Positions 9,226-18,281 of a stretch of DNA of 64,000 nucleotides are shown one piece after another. Positions within the stretch are counted from its first letter, which is position 1; each line of letters begins with the position of its first letter. The position numbers were made by a program, and so were the translations under genes. The notes under the pieces are model-generated. The model was not told the origin of the DNA and made no database searches. It saw only the letters and a list, made by a program, of their open reading frames with translations. Origin of the DNA: Alteromonas sp. KUL49 (lineage in GTDB: Bacteria; Pseudomonadota; Gammaproteobacteria; Enterobacterales; Alteromonadaceae); the NCBI RefSeq assembly GCF_006538345.1, contig NZ_BJKL01000002.1:372001-436000 (forward strand), given 5' to 3'.

Positions 9226-9921
9226 ATGTCATCACCTCTCAACCCCGTTCAACGTCGAAACGCTAAAATCGTAGGTGCGGTTCTCGCGCTTACCAGCATT
9301 ATCAGTATTTTAGTGATGTGGTTTCACCCCAGCGTATCGTCGGTAGATATCAATCACCAGATACAAGAGATCAGTGAAGAAGCTTCGGTAAACAAGTTTG
9401 TCCATTCTACGTTAATCGCATTTATCGTGTTGATTAGCGGTTGCTTGACGTTTTATGCCAAGCAAAGAGGTATGCATCGCAGCTTTGTACTGTTTGGCAC
9501 AATAATCTACTGGCTCGCCACTGCGTTGATGATACTTGCCGCGCTTCTGAGCGGGATAGTTGGCCCGGAATTGGCGGCTAACTACATGCAAGCAAATCAG
9601 AGTGAAGCAGAGGTTTATAAAGGACTATCGCTGTTAAAGTTTGAAATGAACCAGGCCTTTGCAAACTTTGCCGTACATTGTTGGTGCGTCACAATAGCTT
9701 TGTGGTCAATGGATATGATGACAAAAAGCGGGCTAATGCGACAGTTCGGGCTAATTAGCTTCATCACAGGTGTAGGTATAAGTATCAGTTTGCTGATGGG
9801 TTGGGTGTCACTCAGTGTATTTGGTATGACTCTGATATTAGTCATCGTAAGTGTGTGGCAAATAGGTATCGCTTGGTTACTCGCTTTCATACCAGACCTC
9901 GTTGCTGATAAACCGACCTAG
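9226..9921 (+). CDS. Integral membrane protein of unknown function
   Basis: The 231-residue protein has about six hydrophobic helices (near 16-34, 60-78, 85-110, 140-160, 170-190 and 200-225). A polar loop of about 25 residues (SSVDINHQIQEISEEASVNK) lies after helix 1. AAGGAAAT precedes the ATG at 9226. I recognise no family motif. Its divergent pairing with a TetR regulator suggests expression controlled by a small ligand. The gene is followed by a 150-bp non-coding gap before the alien AFG1-like gene. Confidence 0.75.
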   Translation: MSSPLNPVQRRNAKIVGAVLALTSIISILVMWFHPSVSSVDINHQIQEISEEASVNKFVHSTLIAFIVLISGCLTFYAKQRGMHRSFVLFGTIIYWLATALMILAALLSGIVGPELAANYMQANQSEAEVYKGLSLLKFEMNQAFANFAVHCWCVTIALWSMDMMTKSGLMRQFGLISFITGVGISISLLMGWVSLSVFGMTLILVIVSVWQIGIAWLLAFIPDLVADKPT

Positions 9922-10073
9922 AGATTGACTCACTAATGGGAGGGGCGGCTATCGATTGCACAAGCCAAACTCAGAAACTTAAGTCTCTATTACAAATTCA
10001 TTTGATACCCTTACAGAAATCTAGCGTATCAAACCACCATGTTGATAAATTCATCAGGTCCCAGATGAAGTAG

Positions 10074-11492
10074 GTGATGAAAAATATGGCAGCACAACAC
10101 CCGGTCGCTCGGCAGCCACTCCAGATAGGCCCAGTGACAGCGGCCTATGAACGTAAGGTGGATGCGGAGGAAGTGCGACGAGATGACGCGCAAGTCACTC
10201 TGGCGGCCAAACTAGATGCCCTGCACGAGTCTCTTACCTTGCTCCCACCAGTACCAGTGCGTACCGACAAACCGTCTGAAAGCAGTACTACAGACAATAG
10301 TCCGCTGTTACTGGCGCGCCCCTTGGCATCCGCCCACTCCTTTTTTCGAAAGAAGTTCTATTTGTGGTCGTTGGGCCCACTACCACGAGGTATGTATATT
10401 CATGGCCCCGTCGGGGTCGGTAAGAGCTTTCTAATGGATCTCTTTTACGCGTCGGTTACTACTCCTGTAAACAAACGCCGCGTCCACTTTCATGAATTCA
10501 TGCTAGAAGTCCATCATCGAATTTTTGTCTACAAACAAAAGCACCCAAGAGATGATGCGATCCCCGTCATTGCGCAACAATTGGCACAAGAGGCTCAACT
10601 CCTTTGTTTCGATGAATTTCAAGTGACAGACATTGCCGATGCCATGATTTTGAAGCAACTTTTTTTACGATTATTGGATTGGAATGTCGTGGTGGTGGCT
10701 ACCTCGAATCGCCCCCCCGAGGCATTGTATGAGGGGGGCATCAATCGATCCCTCTTTTTGCCATTCATCGATATGTTAAAAGACAGGTTCGACATTGTTT
10801 CCATGGAAAATTCCAACGTGGATTATCGACGCGAAACTCGAGCGGATGGTCAATCCTATTTTTGGTCAAACAACGATGTAAATGGCAATACCAATAACAA
10901 CATAAAGGCGACGTTGGAAGAAATATTTGGTGGCACTGCATCCAAGACTGAGGCCGAGATCATTCCAGTCCTCTTTGGTCGCACTGTCAAGGTCGCACGA
11001 TTGAATGACCGGTGTGCCTGGTTTGACTTTTCCGAGTTGTGCTACCAACCGCTCGGGGCGGCCGATTATATTTCCCTCTGCTGCCGATTTCCGGTCATCA
11101 TCTTGGAACGCGTCCCTCAACTGGACGCCAATCACCTCAACGAAGCGCGACGATTCGTGACCCTCATTGACGCGTGTTATGAATCTCGCACTCGCTTAGT
11201 GCTGACGGCACAGGTCCCGCTCGACGAACTATTTGTTGATTTTGAAGCACACGTCGAAAGTAGTGATGGCGATGGAGAATTGATTGTCAGTGAAAAAGGG
11301 GGGAACTCGAGTTCCTTTGCGACGACCATGATTCGCACAAAAGACGGGAAATACTATGAGTGGTCGGCGACGGGGCGAGTTGGCGTATCACTGGCACAAT
11401 TTTCGTCCGCCAATGATCTCGCCTTTTCCTTTCGACGAGCCGCGTCTCGGTTGGTAGAAATGGGTGGAAAGGACTGGGGACGACATGAGTAA
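10074..11492 (+). CDS. AFG1/ZapE-type P-loop ATPase of eukaryotic (microalga-like) character, probable horizontal transfer
   Basis: The product is 472 residues from GTG 10074 (ATG 10077 and 10086 are alternatives; a TAG sits directly upstream). It has the AFG1 fold: the GPxxAYERKVDxxExRRDDAQ entry motif (about 19-40), Walker A GPVGVGKS (111-118), Walker B LLCFDE (176-181), and a sensor segment ATSNRPPE (209-216). The C-terminus DLAFSFRRAASRLVEMGG is typical of mitochondrial AFG1/LACE1 proteins. At 472 residues it is much longer than bacterial ZapE (about 375), with inserts near 263-290 and 395-430. Codon use differs from neighbours: Arg CGA is frequent and G/C runs such as CCCCCCC and GGGGGG occur. 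In eukaryotes AFG1 aids mitochondrial protein quality control; its role here is unknown. No introns or mobile elements are visible. Confidence 0.85.
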   Translation: MMKNMAAQHPVARQPLQIGPVTAAYERKVDAEEVRRDDAQVTLAAKLDALHESLTLLPPVPVRTDKPSESSTTDNSPLLLARPLASAHSFFRKKFYLWSLGPLPRGMYIHGPVGVGKSFLMDLFYASVTTPVNKRRVHFHEFMLEVHHRIFVYKQKHPRDDAIPVIAQQLAQEAQLLCFDEFQVTDIADAMILKQLFLRLLDWNVVVVATSNRPPEALYEGGINRSLFLPFIDMLKDRFDIVSMENSNVDYRRETRADGQSYFWSNNDVNGNTNNNIKATLEEIFGGTASKTEAEIIPVLFGRTVKVARLNDRCAWFDFSELCYQPLGAADYISLCCRFPVIILERVPQLDANHLNEARRFVTLIDACYESRTRLVLTAQVPLDELFVDFEAHVESSDGDGELIVSEKGGNSSSFATTMIRTKDGKYYEWSATGRVGVSLAQFSSANDLAFSFRRAASRLVEMGGKDWGRHE

Positions 11493-11517
11493 CGTTGCAT
11501 TCACTCATTGAACTCAA

Positions 11518-11596
11518 GGTTCTTCGAAGAACCAAAATTTGCGCTGACTGGCGTCAAAAGACAATTTGCAGTCGCTCGATTCTTATTTGAATCGAG
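11518..11596. repeat. Two palindromes just downstream of the alien ATPase gene
   Basis: A perfect 16-bp palindrome GGTTCTTCGAAGAACC lies at 11518-11533. A second inverted repeat, CTCGATTC-N6-GAATCGAG, lies at 11575-11596. Neither is followed by a T-run, so neither is a convincing terminator. The 200-bp gap between the ATPase stop and the DUF2834 gene holds no convincing gene. Confidence 0.5.
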
Positions 11597-11694
11597 GCAA
11601 CTCATTAACAATAAGTACGTTTTGCTGACCTTGGATATTGTGAAGTTAGTAGCGAGTCAAAGCTATGGCACTGCTAGAGCTTTGTTCAATGTAT

Positions 11695-12006
11695 TTAAAC
11701 CGTTTGTAGCTTTGGTTTTTTCGCTAGTTCACGCACCACTAAGTAAACTAGGATTGCTAATGTGCCCGTGGTTAGCACTGCAATAATCCAGGGCCATACG
11801 GACACACCGCGCGCTTTTGCATCGCCAATCATCCAGCTTGAGATGATCAAACAAGCAATCACAAGGTCCATTAAGATCTGCAAACTAGATGGATTCGCAA
11901 AGCCAGCCTTCCAAATTGCAATGTAGCCGACATCCATCAATAACCAAACAGAGTAAGCACCAAACAGAGCCAATGTACCCAGTAGTAAAATAAGACGTAA
12001 GTTCAT
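11695..12006 (-). CDS. DUF2834-like small membrane protein
   Basis: I start at the ATG at 12006 because AGGAGAAAACT directly precedes it, rather than at the longer ORF start at 12033. The 103-residue product has three hydrophobic helices (about 4-24, 45-65, 75-97). The segment MDVGYxxIxxAGFANxxSLQxxxDLVIA, then WMIGDAKARGVSVWPW, matches my recollection of DUF2834 proteins, which have no known function. It is divergent from an XRE-type regulator at 12135. The pair may form a regulator/target unit. Confidence 0.8.
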   Translation of the reverse strand: MNLRLILLLGTLALFGAYSVWLLMDVGYIAIWKAGFANPSSLQILMDLVIACLIISSWMIGDAKARGVSVWPWIIAVLTTGTLAILVYLVVRELAKKPKLQTV

Positions 12007-12056
12007 AGTTTTCTCCTCAATGTTGGCACTCATTGTAAAAGCGGAGATAATTCCAG

Positions 12057-12077
12057 CAATTACCTGTTAGGTAATTG
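12057..12077. promoter_or_regulatory. Candidate operator for the XRE regulator
   Basis: A perfect inverted repeat, CAATTACC-N5-GGTAATTG, sits in the 128-bp gap between the divergent DUF2834 and XRE genes. Its arm length and position fit a dimeric helix-turn-helix operator controlling one or both genes. Confidence 0.5.
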
Positions 12078-12134
12078 TGACAATTTGTGGTTAGGATAAA
12101 TTAATAACCGATGGAAATTATGTAAAAGTAACTC

Positions 12135-12926
12135 ATGAGTGACTCTCCGTTTTCAACTACATTAAAACGCTGGCGTAAAGTCCGTAAGTATTCCCAGCTA
12201 GACTTGTCATTAGAAGCGGGAATATCTCAGCGTCATCTAAGTTTCTTGGAGTCTGGACGCTCTCGCCCCGGTAAAGATACCATTATTGATCTAGCTGAAG
12301 CGCTAAAGATGCCCTTGCGCGATCGCAACCAAATGCTTAAAAGTGCGGGTTTTGGTTCTATTTATAAAGAACGAGCCCTTGATGATGCCACGATGGTCGC
12401 CGTGCAAAACGCATTGGATATGACGCTAAAGCACCATATGCCCTTTCCTGCCGTTGTGGTCGACCGACGATGGAATCTGTACATGGCTAATCAAGCCAGC
12501 AATAAGTTGATCAGCATTATTGGCGAGCCTGATCCGAGTCTGTTAGATAAGGGTACACTCAATATCTATCGCTTAACATTTAGCGACAAGGGGTTGCGAC
12601 CATTCATATCCAACTGGACCGAAATCGCCACCCCCTTGCTATTACGATTACAACGTGAAGTCAGTGATGATCCGCAAAATACGTTTCTGAGCAATCTTTT
12701 AGAGGAAGTGCAGCAGCTAGCCAACGTGCAAGATTACACTGCCGCAGATATTTCTGCGACAGTCGCGCCAGTAATGAGTTTGAATCTACAACTCGGTGAT
12801 GTAGAACTGAAAATGTTTAGTATGATTTCATCGTTCGGTACTGCCTTGGACGTAACAGCCTCTGAATTAAAAGTAGAAACCTTTTTCCCTGCGGATGAAG
12901 CCACCAGTGAATTTTTTAGAGCATGA
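12135..12926 (+). CDS. XRE-family regulator with MmyB-like ligand-binding domain
   Basis: This 263-residue protein begins with an XRE helix-turn-helix (about 8-65: LKRWRKVRKYSQLDLSLEAGISQRHLSFLESGRSRP). A MmyB-type PAS-like domain follows (about 100-260), recognisable by PAVVVDRRWNLYMANQAS and the end ELKVETFFPADEAT. Actinobacterial and proteobacterial members often regulate a neighbouring oxidoreductase or membrane protein. Some are thought to bind fatty acids. Here the neighbour is the divergent DUF2834 gene. About 190 bp after its stop contain nothing I can identify. Confidence 0.9.
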   Translation: MSDSPFSTTLKRWRKVRKYSQLDLSLEAGISQRHLSFLESGRSRPGKDTIIDLAEALKMPLRDRNQMLKSAGFGSIYKERALDDATMVAVQNALDMTLKHHMPFPAVVVDRRWNLYMANQASNKLISIIGEPDPSLLDKGTLNIYRLTFSDKGLRPFISNWTEIATPLLLRLQREVSDDPQNTFLSNLLEEVQQLANVQDYTAADISATVAPVMSLNLQLGDVELKMFSMISSFGTALDVTASELKVETFFPADEATSEFFRA

Positions 12927-13116
12927 TATAGTAACTAAAAGGAATCCTTATTGCGCAGATAAAGTCGAGACTGATGACTAGCTATCGACGTCCGTTTTAA
13001 TGAATAACGCCCTAATATTACCATTCTAGACCGATCGGCAGCTAAACGTACACAAGAGACCGTCGGATTTGGTTCTGTTCTTTTTCTTACAGTGTCAAAT
13101 TAGGAAATGACTAATC

Positions 13117-14433
13117 CTACTTATCAATCCGTGAAGGTAAATTGATAACAGCTTCTGCGCCAGCTCGATCGTCTCTATTCTTGAGCTCTAGCCTTCCGTT
13201 CAGCTGTTCGAGAATGTTGCGACATAACGATAACCCAATCCCCTTTCCATTTGCTTTTGTGGTGTAAAAGGGCACAAACAAATTATCTATATTTGCAATT
13301 CCGGGGCCTTGGTCTTTTATTAGAACCTTCACCGTCATGTTGATTTTTTTCACACTGATTTCAATCGGCTTTCCCTTGGGACTCGCTTCTGTGGCATTCT
13401 TCAATAGGTTTATCAAAACTTGCTCCAACATGATTTCATCAGACTGAATTTGAATACCGCTTTTTTTGTAGCGTACATCACACTCAAAAAGTCCAGCGAC
13501 CTTGTTTATCAACACATCAATATCCAAAGACTTGATATCGGGTTCATACACTTGATTCAAACTGGCATAACGGTCAACAAATCCCATCAAACTGCCGCTT
13601 CGGTTGATGATGACTTCCAATGCACTCGAGATTTTCGGGTTTTGCTGCTCAGTACCAAGTAACTCCAGCAATGACTCCGCCAATGACTTGATGGGCGCCA
13701 TAGAGTTGTTAATCTCGTGACTAAGTACGCGCGTCATCTTCTGCCATGCTTCCCGTTCTGTGGATTTAATTAGCTGTTCAACATTGGTCATTACCACGAG
13801 TTGATATCTCTCGCCTGACAATTCAAATGCGCTGTATCTCAATTGCCAGTGTTGGGCGCGATGTTTGTCTTCTATTTCCCAAGGAGGCAGTTGTGTTCCA
13901 GTATTGAATCGCAAACCTAACTGCTGAGCCTTACACTGTCTTGCTTGACGCCAAGGGATCCCGCACCAGGTACTTAGGGCATCGTTCCCATGATGCAAAC
14001 AACCAATTGAATCAAATACCGCAATGGGAGTAGCCAATTGTTCAATTAAGTTAAACACCAACACGGCTTGACGATCGTAGTTAATTTTTCGCGCTTTTAG
14101 GTCATCAGCAATCAAGCTAACTTCTTCGCTCATGGCCTTGATGGCCCCTGCGGAAAATTTGGGTTGAGTTCGTAGGGTGTATTCTTCGTGCCGAATGGCT
14201 TCGAGAGATGCAGCTAGGCTTTTTAACGGCGCAGACAACGCCGTGTAAACCTTCCATGCAATAATAACAAATGGAACGAAGGCAACGACAAGCACTGTAA
14301 TTGTTAGTAACGGCTTAGCGTCAATGAGTATCAAAATGACAGCTATTAATAACACCATCACAATCACGGTTAACGCAACAAAGCGCCAAAACAGCGCTTC
14401 AAATGACTTCGCTCTTTTAAATAGGAAGCCCAA
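13117..14433 (-). CDS. NtrY-like sensor histidine kinase of the efflux operon
   Basis: The 438-residue kinase has two N-terminal membrane helices (about 16-37 and 41-60) and a HAMP-like linker (about 60-115). A PAS domain (about 123-215) precedes the dimerisation domain with phospho-accepting His239 in VLSHEINNSMAPIKSL. The HATPase domain follows (N box LINLLKNATEAS, G boxes DQGPGI and GKGIGLSLCRNI). The start lies one base after the regulator's stop, so the pair is translationally coupled. It is the last gene of the ABC transporter operon and should phosphorylate the NtrC-type regulator at 14435. The stimulus is unknown; membrane stress or a substrate of the pump is plausible. Confidence 0.9.
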   Translation of the reverse strand: MGFLFKRAKSFEALFWRFVALTVIVMVLLIAVILILIDAKPLLTITVLVVAFVPFVIIAWKVYTALSAPLKSLAASLEAIRHEEYTLRTQPKFSAGAIKAMSEEVSLIADDLKARKINYDRQAVLVFNLIEQLATPIAVFDSIGCLHHGNDALSTWCGIPWRQARQCKAQQLGLRFNTGTQLPPWEIEDKHRAQHWQLRYSAFELSGERYQLVVMTNVEQLIKSTEREAWQKMTRVLSHEINNSMAPIKSLAESLLELLGTEQQNPKISSALEVIINRSGSLMGFVDRYASLNQVYEPDIKSLDIDVLINKVAGLFECDVRYKKSGIQIQSDEIMLEQVLINLLKNATEASPKGKPIEISVKKINMTVKVLIKDQGPGIANIDNLFVPFYTTKANGKGIGLSLCRNILEQLNGRLELKNRDDRAGAEAVINLPSRIDK

Positions 14434-14434
14434 G

Positions 14435-15817
14435 CTAATTACCTTGCTTGTTGAGCTTAAATTTTTCTAATCGACGATAAATCGCACTTTTACTTATGCC
14501 AAGTAGCAGTGCGGCATCTTCAACATTATTATTGGTTTTTTGCATCGCCATCATTAGTAAACGTTTTTCTGCGTCTTCAAGGGTGATCATTGGTAGTTCA
14601 TTGCTCTTGCTTACTTCAGCGTGTTTAAAGGCAAAATCCGAAGGTTGTAACTCTGCGTCATCACACATAAGCACGCCGCGCGCCATAAAGTGACTCAATT
14701 CTCTCACATTACCTGGCCAGTGATACTCAACTAGCGCAGAACGAGCCGTATGCGATAGCGTGGGCGAAGCTACCTCATATTGCTCGCTGTGATACTTAAG
14801 GAAGTGTTCAGCGAGAGGGACTATTTCGTCTCTTCGATCCCTAAGCGATGGTACGGTAAGTTCAATAGGGTTGATTCGAAAATACAGATCGCTTCTAAAG
14901 TCACCATTACTAATCAGTGCTTCAAAGTCCGCATTAGATGCACAGATAATTCGACAATTTGCCCGCTTTGTGGTGTTGTCACCTACTCGTTCATACTCGT
15001 TTGATTCTAACACTCGCAACAGTTTTGCTTGAAGTGCTAGCGGTAAACAGCCGATTTCATCCAAAAACAAAGTACCATTATCTGCTGCTTCAAAACGCCC
15101 TACACGATCGTCTTTAGCGTCAGTAAATGCGCCCTTTCGATGACCAAACAACTCGCTCTCAAACAGGCTCTCTGGAATTGCCGCCACATTGACGCTCACA
15201 AAGGCACCAGAAACGCCTGATTGGTTGTGGATATACTCCGCAATACTGGTTTTTCCAGTACCATTCTCTCCTCGTAAAAGCACCGCTGCGTTTGTTTTCG
15301 CAATACGATCAATTTTACTGCGCAACTTAATCATAGCGCCGCCATGCCATTGCAGGGTGTTGCTAGTCTCTGATGATTTACTTGAGGGAGATTCAGGTGT
15401 AGCTTCAGATTTGACGTTAGGTGTAACTAACGCGCTTAACGCCAACTGCTTGCGGACCAAAGCTAAGACGCCTTGGTTATCCCATGGCTTAGCGAAAAAA
15501 TTTACAGCACCCACTTGCATCGCCCTCACCACAAGATCCACGGTTGACCACGCTGTCATTGCAATGATGGGAACGGCTATTTTGTCAGCTTGCTTATGTG
15601 CCTTGATGAAGGCCAAACCTTCTTCGCCTGAAGTGGTATCAAGCTGGTAGTTCATGTCTAAGAGTATTAAATCGATGGAAGTTTCTGTGAGTCGTTGCTG
15701 GGCTTCTTGCAACGAACTTGCTTCTTCGACAGTATAACCGTGATTAGACAGTAAGAAGTTCAAGCTCAACCTGACATCAGGTTTATCATCAACAATGAGT
15801 ATGTTGTGGGTCGTCAT
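14435..15817 (-). CDS. Sigma-54-dependent NtrC-family response regulator
   Basis: I start at ATG 15817, which gives the normal receiver start MTTHNILIVDD (460 residues); the longer ORF adds 16 unlikely residues. Domains are a receiver (1-125, phospho-Asp54 in LILLDMN), an AAA+ domain (about 160-395) and a Fis-type helix-turn-helix (about 420-460). The AAA+ domain has Walker A GENGTGKT (183-190) and Walker B LFLDE (250-254). The sigma-54 contact loop is GAFTDA (229-234) instead of GAFTGA. This is a known kind of variant and should still be tested. A sigma-54 promoter at the head of this operon (20307-20323) implies positive autoregulation of the whole unit. Confidence 0.93.
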   Translation of the reverse strand: MTTHNILIVDDKPDVRLSLNFLLSNHGYTVEEASSLQEAQQRLTETSIDLILLDMNYQLDTTSGEEGLAFIKAHKQADKIAVPIIAMTAWSTVDLVVRAMQVGAVNFFAKPWDNQGVLALVRKQLALSALVTPNVKSEATPESPSSKSSETSNTLQWHGGAMIKLRSKIDRIAKTNAAVLLRGENGTGKTSIAEYIHNQSGVSGAFVSVNVAAIPESLFESELFGHRKGAFTDAKDDRVGRFEAADNGTLFLDEIGCLPLALQAKLLRVLESNEYERVGDNTTKRANCRIICASNADFEALISNGDFRSDLYFRINPIELTVPSLRDRRDEIVPLAEHFLKYHSEQYEVASPTLSHTARSALVEYHWPGNVRELSHFMARGVLMCDDAELQPSDFAFKHAEVSKSNELPMITLEDAEKRLLMMAMQKTNNNVEDAALLLGISKSAIYRRLEKFKLNKQGN

Positions 15818-15878
15818 CTGTATGTGTTTACCTCGTCGACTGTCGGCGGCATCGCCACCGACCACTTGAACTTCATTA

Positions 15879-18281
15879 TTATTCGTTGCGCAGTGCTTTT
15901 ATTGGATTCGCCAATACCGCCGCGCGAATCGGCCAATAACAAGCCAACAGCGCAATAGCAATCATAATAGGTAACGCGAGTAAGAATGCACCCCATTCTG
16001 CCTGAACCTGATATTGCCACAAGTACTCGCCCAGCATATTACCGATTAGCGCCACTACAATGCCACAGGCTAACCCAATAAATATGGGTGTAAAGCTTTG
16101 TCTCATCACTAGCGCTATTACAGTTTGGGTGTGGGCCCCCAATGATAGTCTGATTCCCAATTCATAACGTCTCATTTGCACAGAGTAACTCAATACGCCG
16201 TAAATCCCTGCAGCCGCAAGCGCTAAAGCAAGAACAACAAGTGAAAGCGTTAATCCCCCAGTGAGCTTAGCATTGCGCAAGCGGAAGCTAAGATCTGTGG
16301 CAAAGGTATCGTTAAACGCCACACTAAAGTTGGGGTGAATTGCTTTAACCGTGGCGAGTAGTTTTGCTTCGTCCAAAGTGCCTTTAGTTCTAAGCGTGAA
16401 TCCCATTCGAGCACCCGAAAACGGTAAATAGTATCGCTCTTCGGCATAACCATCTGAGGTACTGGGAACATAGATATCTTCTACAACCCCAACCACAGAT
16501 AACGGCTCATTTTGCGTGGCATGCAAGGTTTCACCGATGGGGCTTTGATCACCATACAGTCGCCTAGCCAGTGACTGACTAATCACTACCTCTTGGGGCA
16601 GTGCGTCGCCGTCCAAAATTGGGGTAAAACTCCTCCCCTCAATTATCTGTTGCCCAAGTACTGAGAATATGTCCTCATCAAACATACCTACACTCACAAT
16701 ACCTAGCATCTCATTATTCTCGTCGTATAAATAGTTTTCCCATCCCATTACGAGAGGAGTAGTAAAACTACGTGCTGCTGATTCAATTTCAGGTAACGCC
16801 ATTAATGCAGCTTTCATTTGCAGTGAATACTCTGGTAAACCTTCTTCAACATCGCCTGTATCGACGCGAATGAAACGCAGATTTTCACTGTCAAAACCAA
16901 GAGGCTGAGTGAGCTTTTTATAAACCGGATGAAGCAGTTCCGACGCTCCCAGCAAGAGGACAGTAGCAAAACAAACTTGCGTAGCAATCAACAAATTTCT
17001 CGTACGTGTTGAAATCTGAGCACTTGTACCTTTACCACTGGCTTGCAAATCTCTGACTAAGCTTTCACTGTTAATTTTGCGCATGGAGACAAACGACAAA
17101 ACAGCGGCAATAGCTATGCTTATTAGCGCACTAACAATTAACGTAAATCCATCTAATGACAAATTTTGCATACGCGGAAAAGTAAATTGAAGGTCGTTTT
17201 GAAGCCATACTAAAAGCCAGGCAGCGATTATCATGCCTATCGCCCATGACGCACCTATCAGCCACAAAGCCTCACTGAACACATGGACAAAAAGGTGACG
17301 AGACTGCGCACCTAACGCGGCTTGAATCGCCATGGTTCTTTGCTTTTGCGCTGCTCGAGAGAAAAACAAATTGGAAAGATTGCTCACCGCAATAAGTAAC
17401 AAGGTAATGACACCCGCTAGAAGTAGATAGGCTAGCTGTGCACTATCGCCAATGATTTTCGTTTTTAGTGAAACGAACCGCCCACCGATAGCTGTGTCTG
17501 GCGCAGCACCTTGGCTTTGATATAGGGTATTTATTTGCTGACCTAAGCTCGCACTCGCTTGCTCCAATGTGACACCAGACTTAAGACGAGTCAAACCATT
17601 CACACCGCCAGTAATAGCGCCCCAATGGCTCGTAGTAGAGACTTCCTCATGAAAACTTACCCAACCGCCTATTTCTAATGAGCCAAAAACTTCGGGTGGT
17701 GCAAACCCCTCTTCAATGATTCCTACCACTTCGTATATCTCGTTATCGTACCTTATTGCTCGCCCAAGTATTGAAAGGTCACCGGAGAAGTGGTTTTGCC
17801 ACGTGTTGTAACTCAGTACAATCACTCGCTTTTGGTCATTTACTCCTTCGTCATCGTTGAAGCTGCGCCCCAATGCCATAGGCACCCCCAATAGCGCAAA
17901 GTACTCGGGGGTCACCTGTAACGCTTCGATATAAGGACTCGATGTAACCTCTTGCAAGCGCCCGCCAGTTGACTGCATCAAAGCCATGGAGTCAATGAAA
18001 CTATCGTCCTGATAAATATGAAACTGAGCAGAGAGTATTTGAAAACCGTATTGCGTCATATCGCCTATAGTTTCACTCTGATCGGTGACGATGAGCGAGT
18101 CAGCATCTGGATAGGGTAACGGCTTAGAAAGCACCAAGTAGTTAATATTCACCACCACGGCTAGCGCCGCCAGCGTAAGGCCCATTGTGGCAATAACTAA
18201 TGAACTATAGGTGCCAAGTTTAAGTAGACTGGTGAGCGCATTTTTTAGTTCATAGGTAAAATAGCGAATGCTGGCAATCAT
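15879..18281 (-). CDS. MacB/FtsX-type ABC transporter permease
   Basis: This 800-residue permease has the doubled MacB layout. A first helix (about 20-45) is followed by a large periplasmic domain (about 50-265) and three helices (about 285-395). A linker helix, a second periplasmic domain (about 450-650) and three C-terminal helices (about 680-790) come next, ending in the family signature RRYELGIRLSLGA and PIRAAVLANPIKALRNE. The ATPase is a separate gene overlapping by 4 bp, unlike E. coli MacB where it is fused. The complex probably uses the HlyD-like adaptor and an outer-membrane channel encoded elsewhere to export a peptide, lipid or drug. The substrate is unknown. Confidence 0.92.
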   Translation of the reverse strand: MIASIRYFTYELKNALTSLLKLGTYSSLVIATMGLTLAALAVVVNINYLVLSKPLPYPDADSLIVTDQSETIGDMTQYGFQILSAQFHIYQDDSFIDSMALMQSTGGRLQEVTSSPYIEALQVTPEYFALLGVPMALGRSFNDDEGVNDQKRVIVLSYNTWQNHFSGDLSILGRAIRYDNEIYEVVGIIEEGFAPPEVFGSLEIGGWVSFHEEVSTTSHWGAITGGVNGLTRLKSGVTLEQASASLGQQINTLYQSQGAAPDTAIGGRFVSLKTKIIGDSAQLAYLLLAGVITLLLIAVSNLSNLFFSRAAQKQRTMAIQAALGAQSRHLFVHVFSEALWLIGASWAIGMIIAAWLLVWLQNDLQFTFPRMQNLSLDGFTLIVSALISIAIAAVLSFVSMRKINSESLVRDLQASGKGTSAQISTRTRNLLIATQVCFATVLLLGASELLHPVYKKLTQPLGFDSENLRFIRVDTGDVEEGLPEYSLQMKAALMALPEIESAARSFTTPLVMGWENYLYDENNEMLGIVSVGMFDEDIFSVLGQQIIEGRSFTPILDGDALPQEVVISQSLARRLYGDQSPIGETLHATQNEPLSVVGVVEDIYVPSTSDGYAEERYYLPFSGARMGFTLRTKGTLDEAKLLATVKAIHPNFSVAFNDTFATDLSFRLRNAKLTGGLTLSLVVLALALAAAGIYGVLSYSVQMRRYELGIRLSLGAHTQTVIALVMRQSFTPIFIGLACGIVVALIGNMLGEYLWQYQVQAEWGAFLLALPIMIAIALLACYWPIRAAVLANPIKALRNE

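Noticed and set aside
10074..11492. Ordinary bacterial ZapE
   Set aside because: Length, inserts, C-terminal motif and codon use differ from ZapE and fit eukaryotic AFG1 better.
11508..11786. 92-codon plus-strand ORF
   Set aside because: It overlaps the DUF2834 gene on the other strand, has no recognised motif and no good ribosome site.
15189..15650. 153-codon ORF antisense to the sigma-54 regulator
   Set aside because: The regulator has complete receiver and AAA+ motifs on the other strand; the ORF matches nothing.
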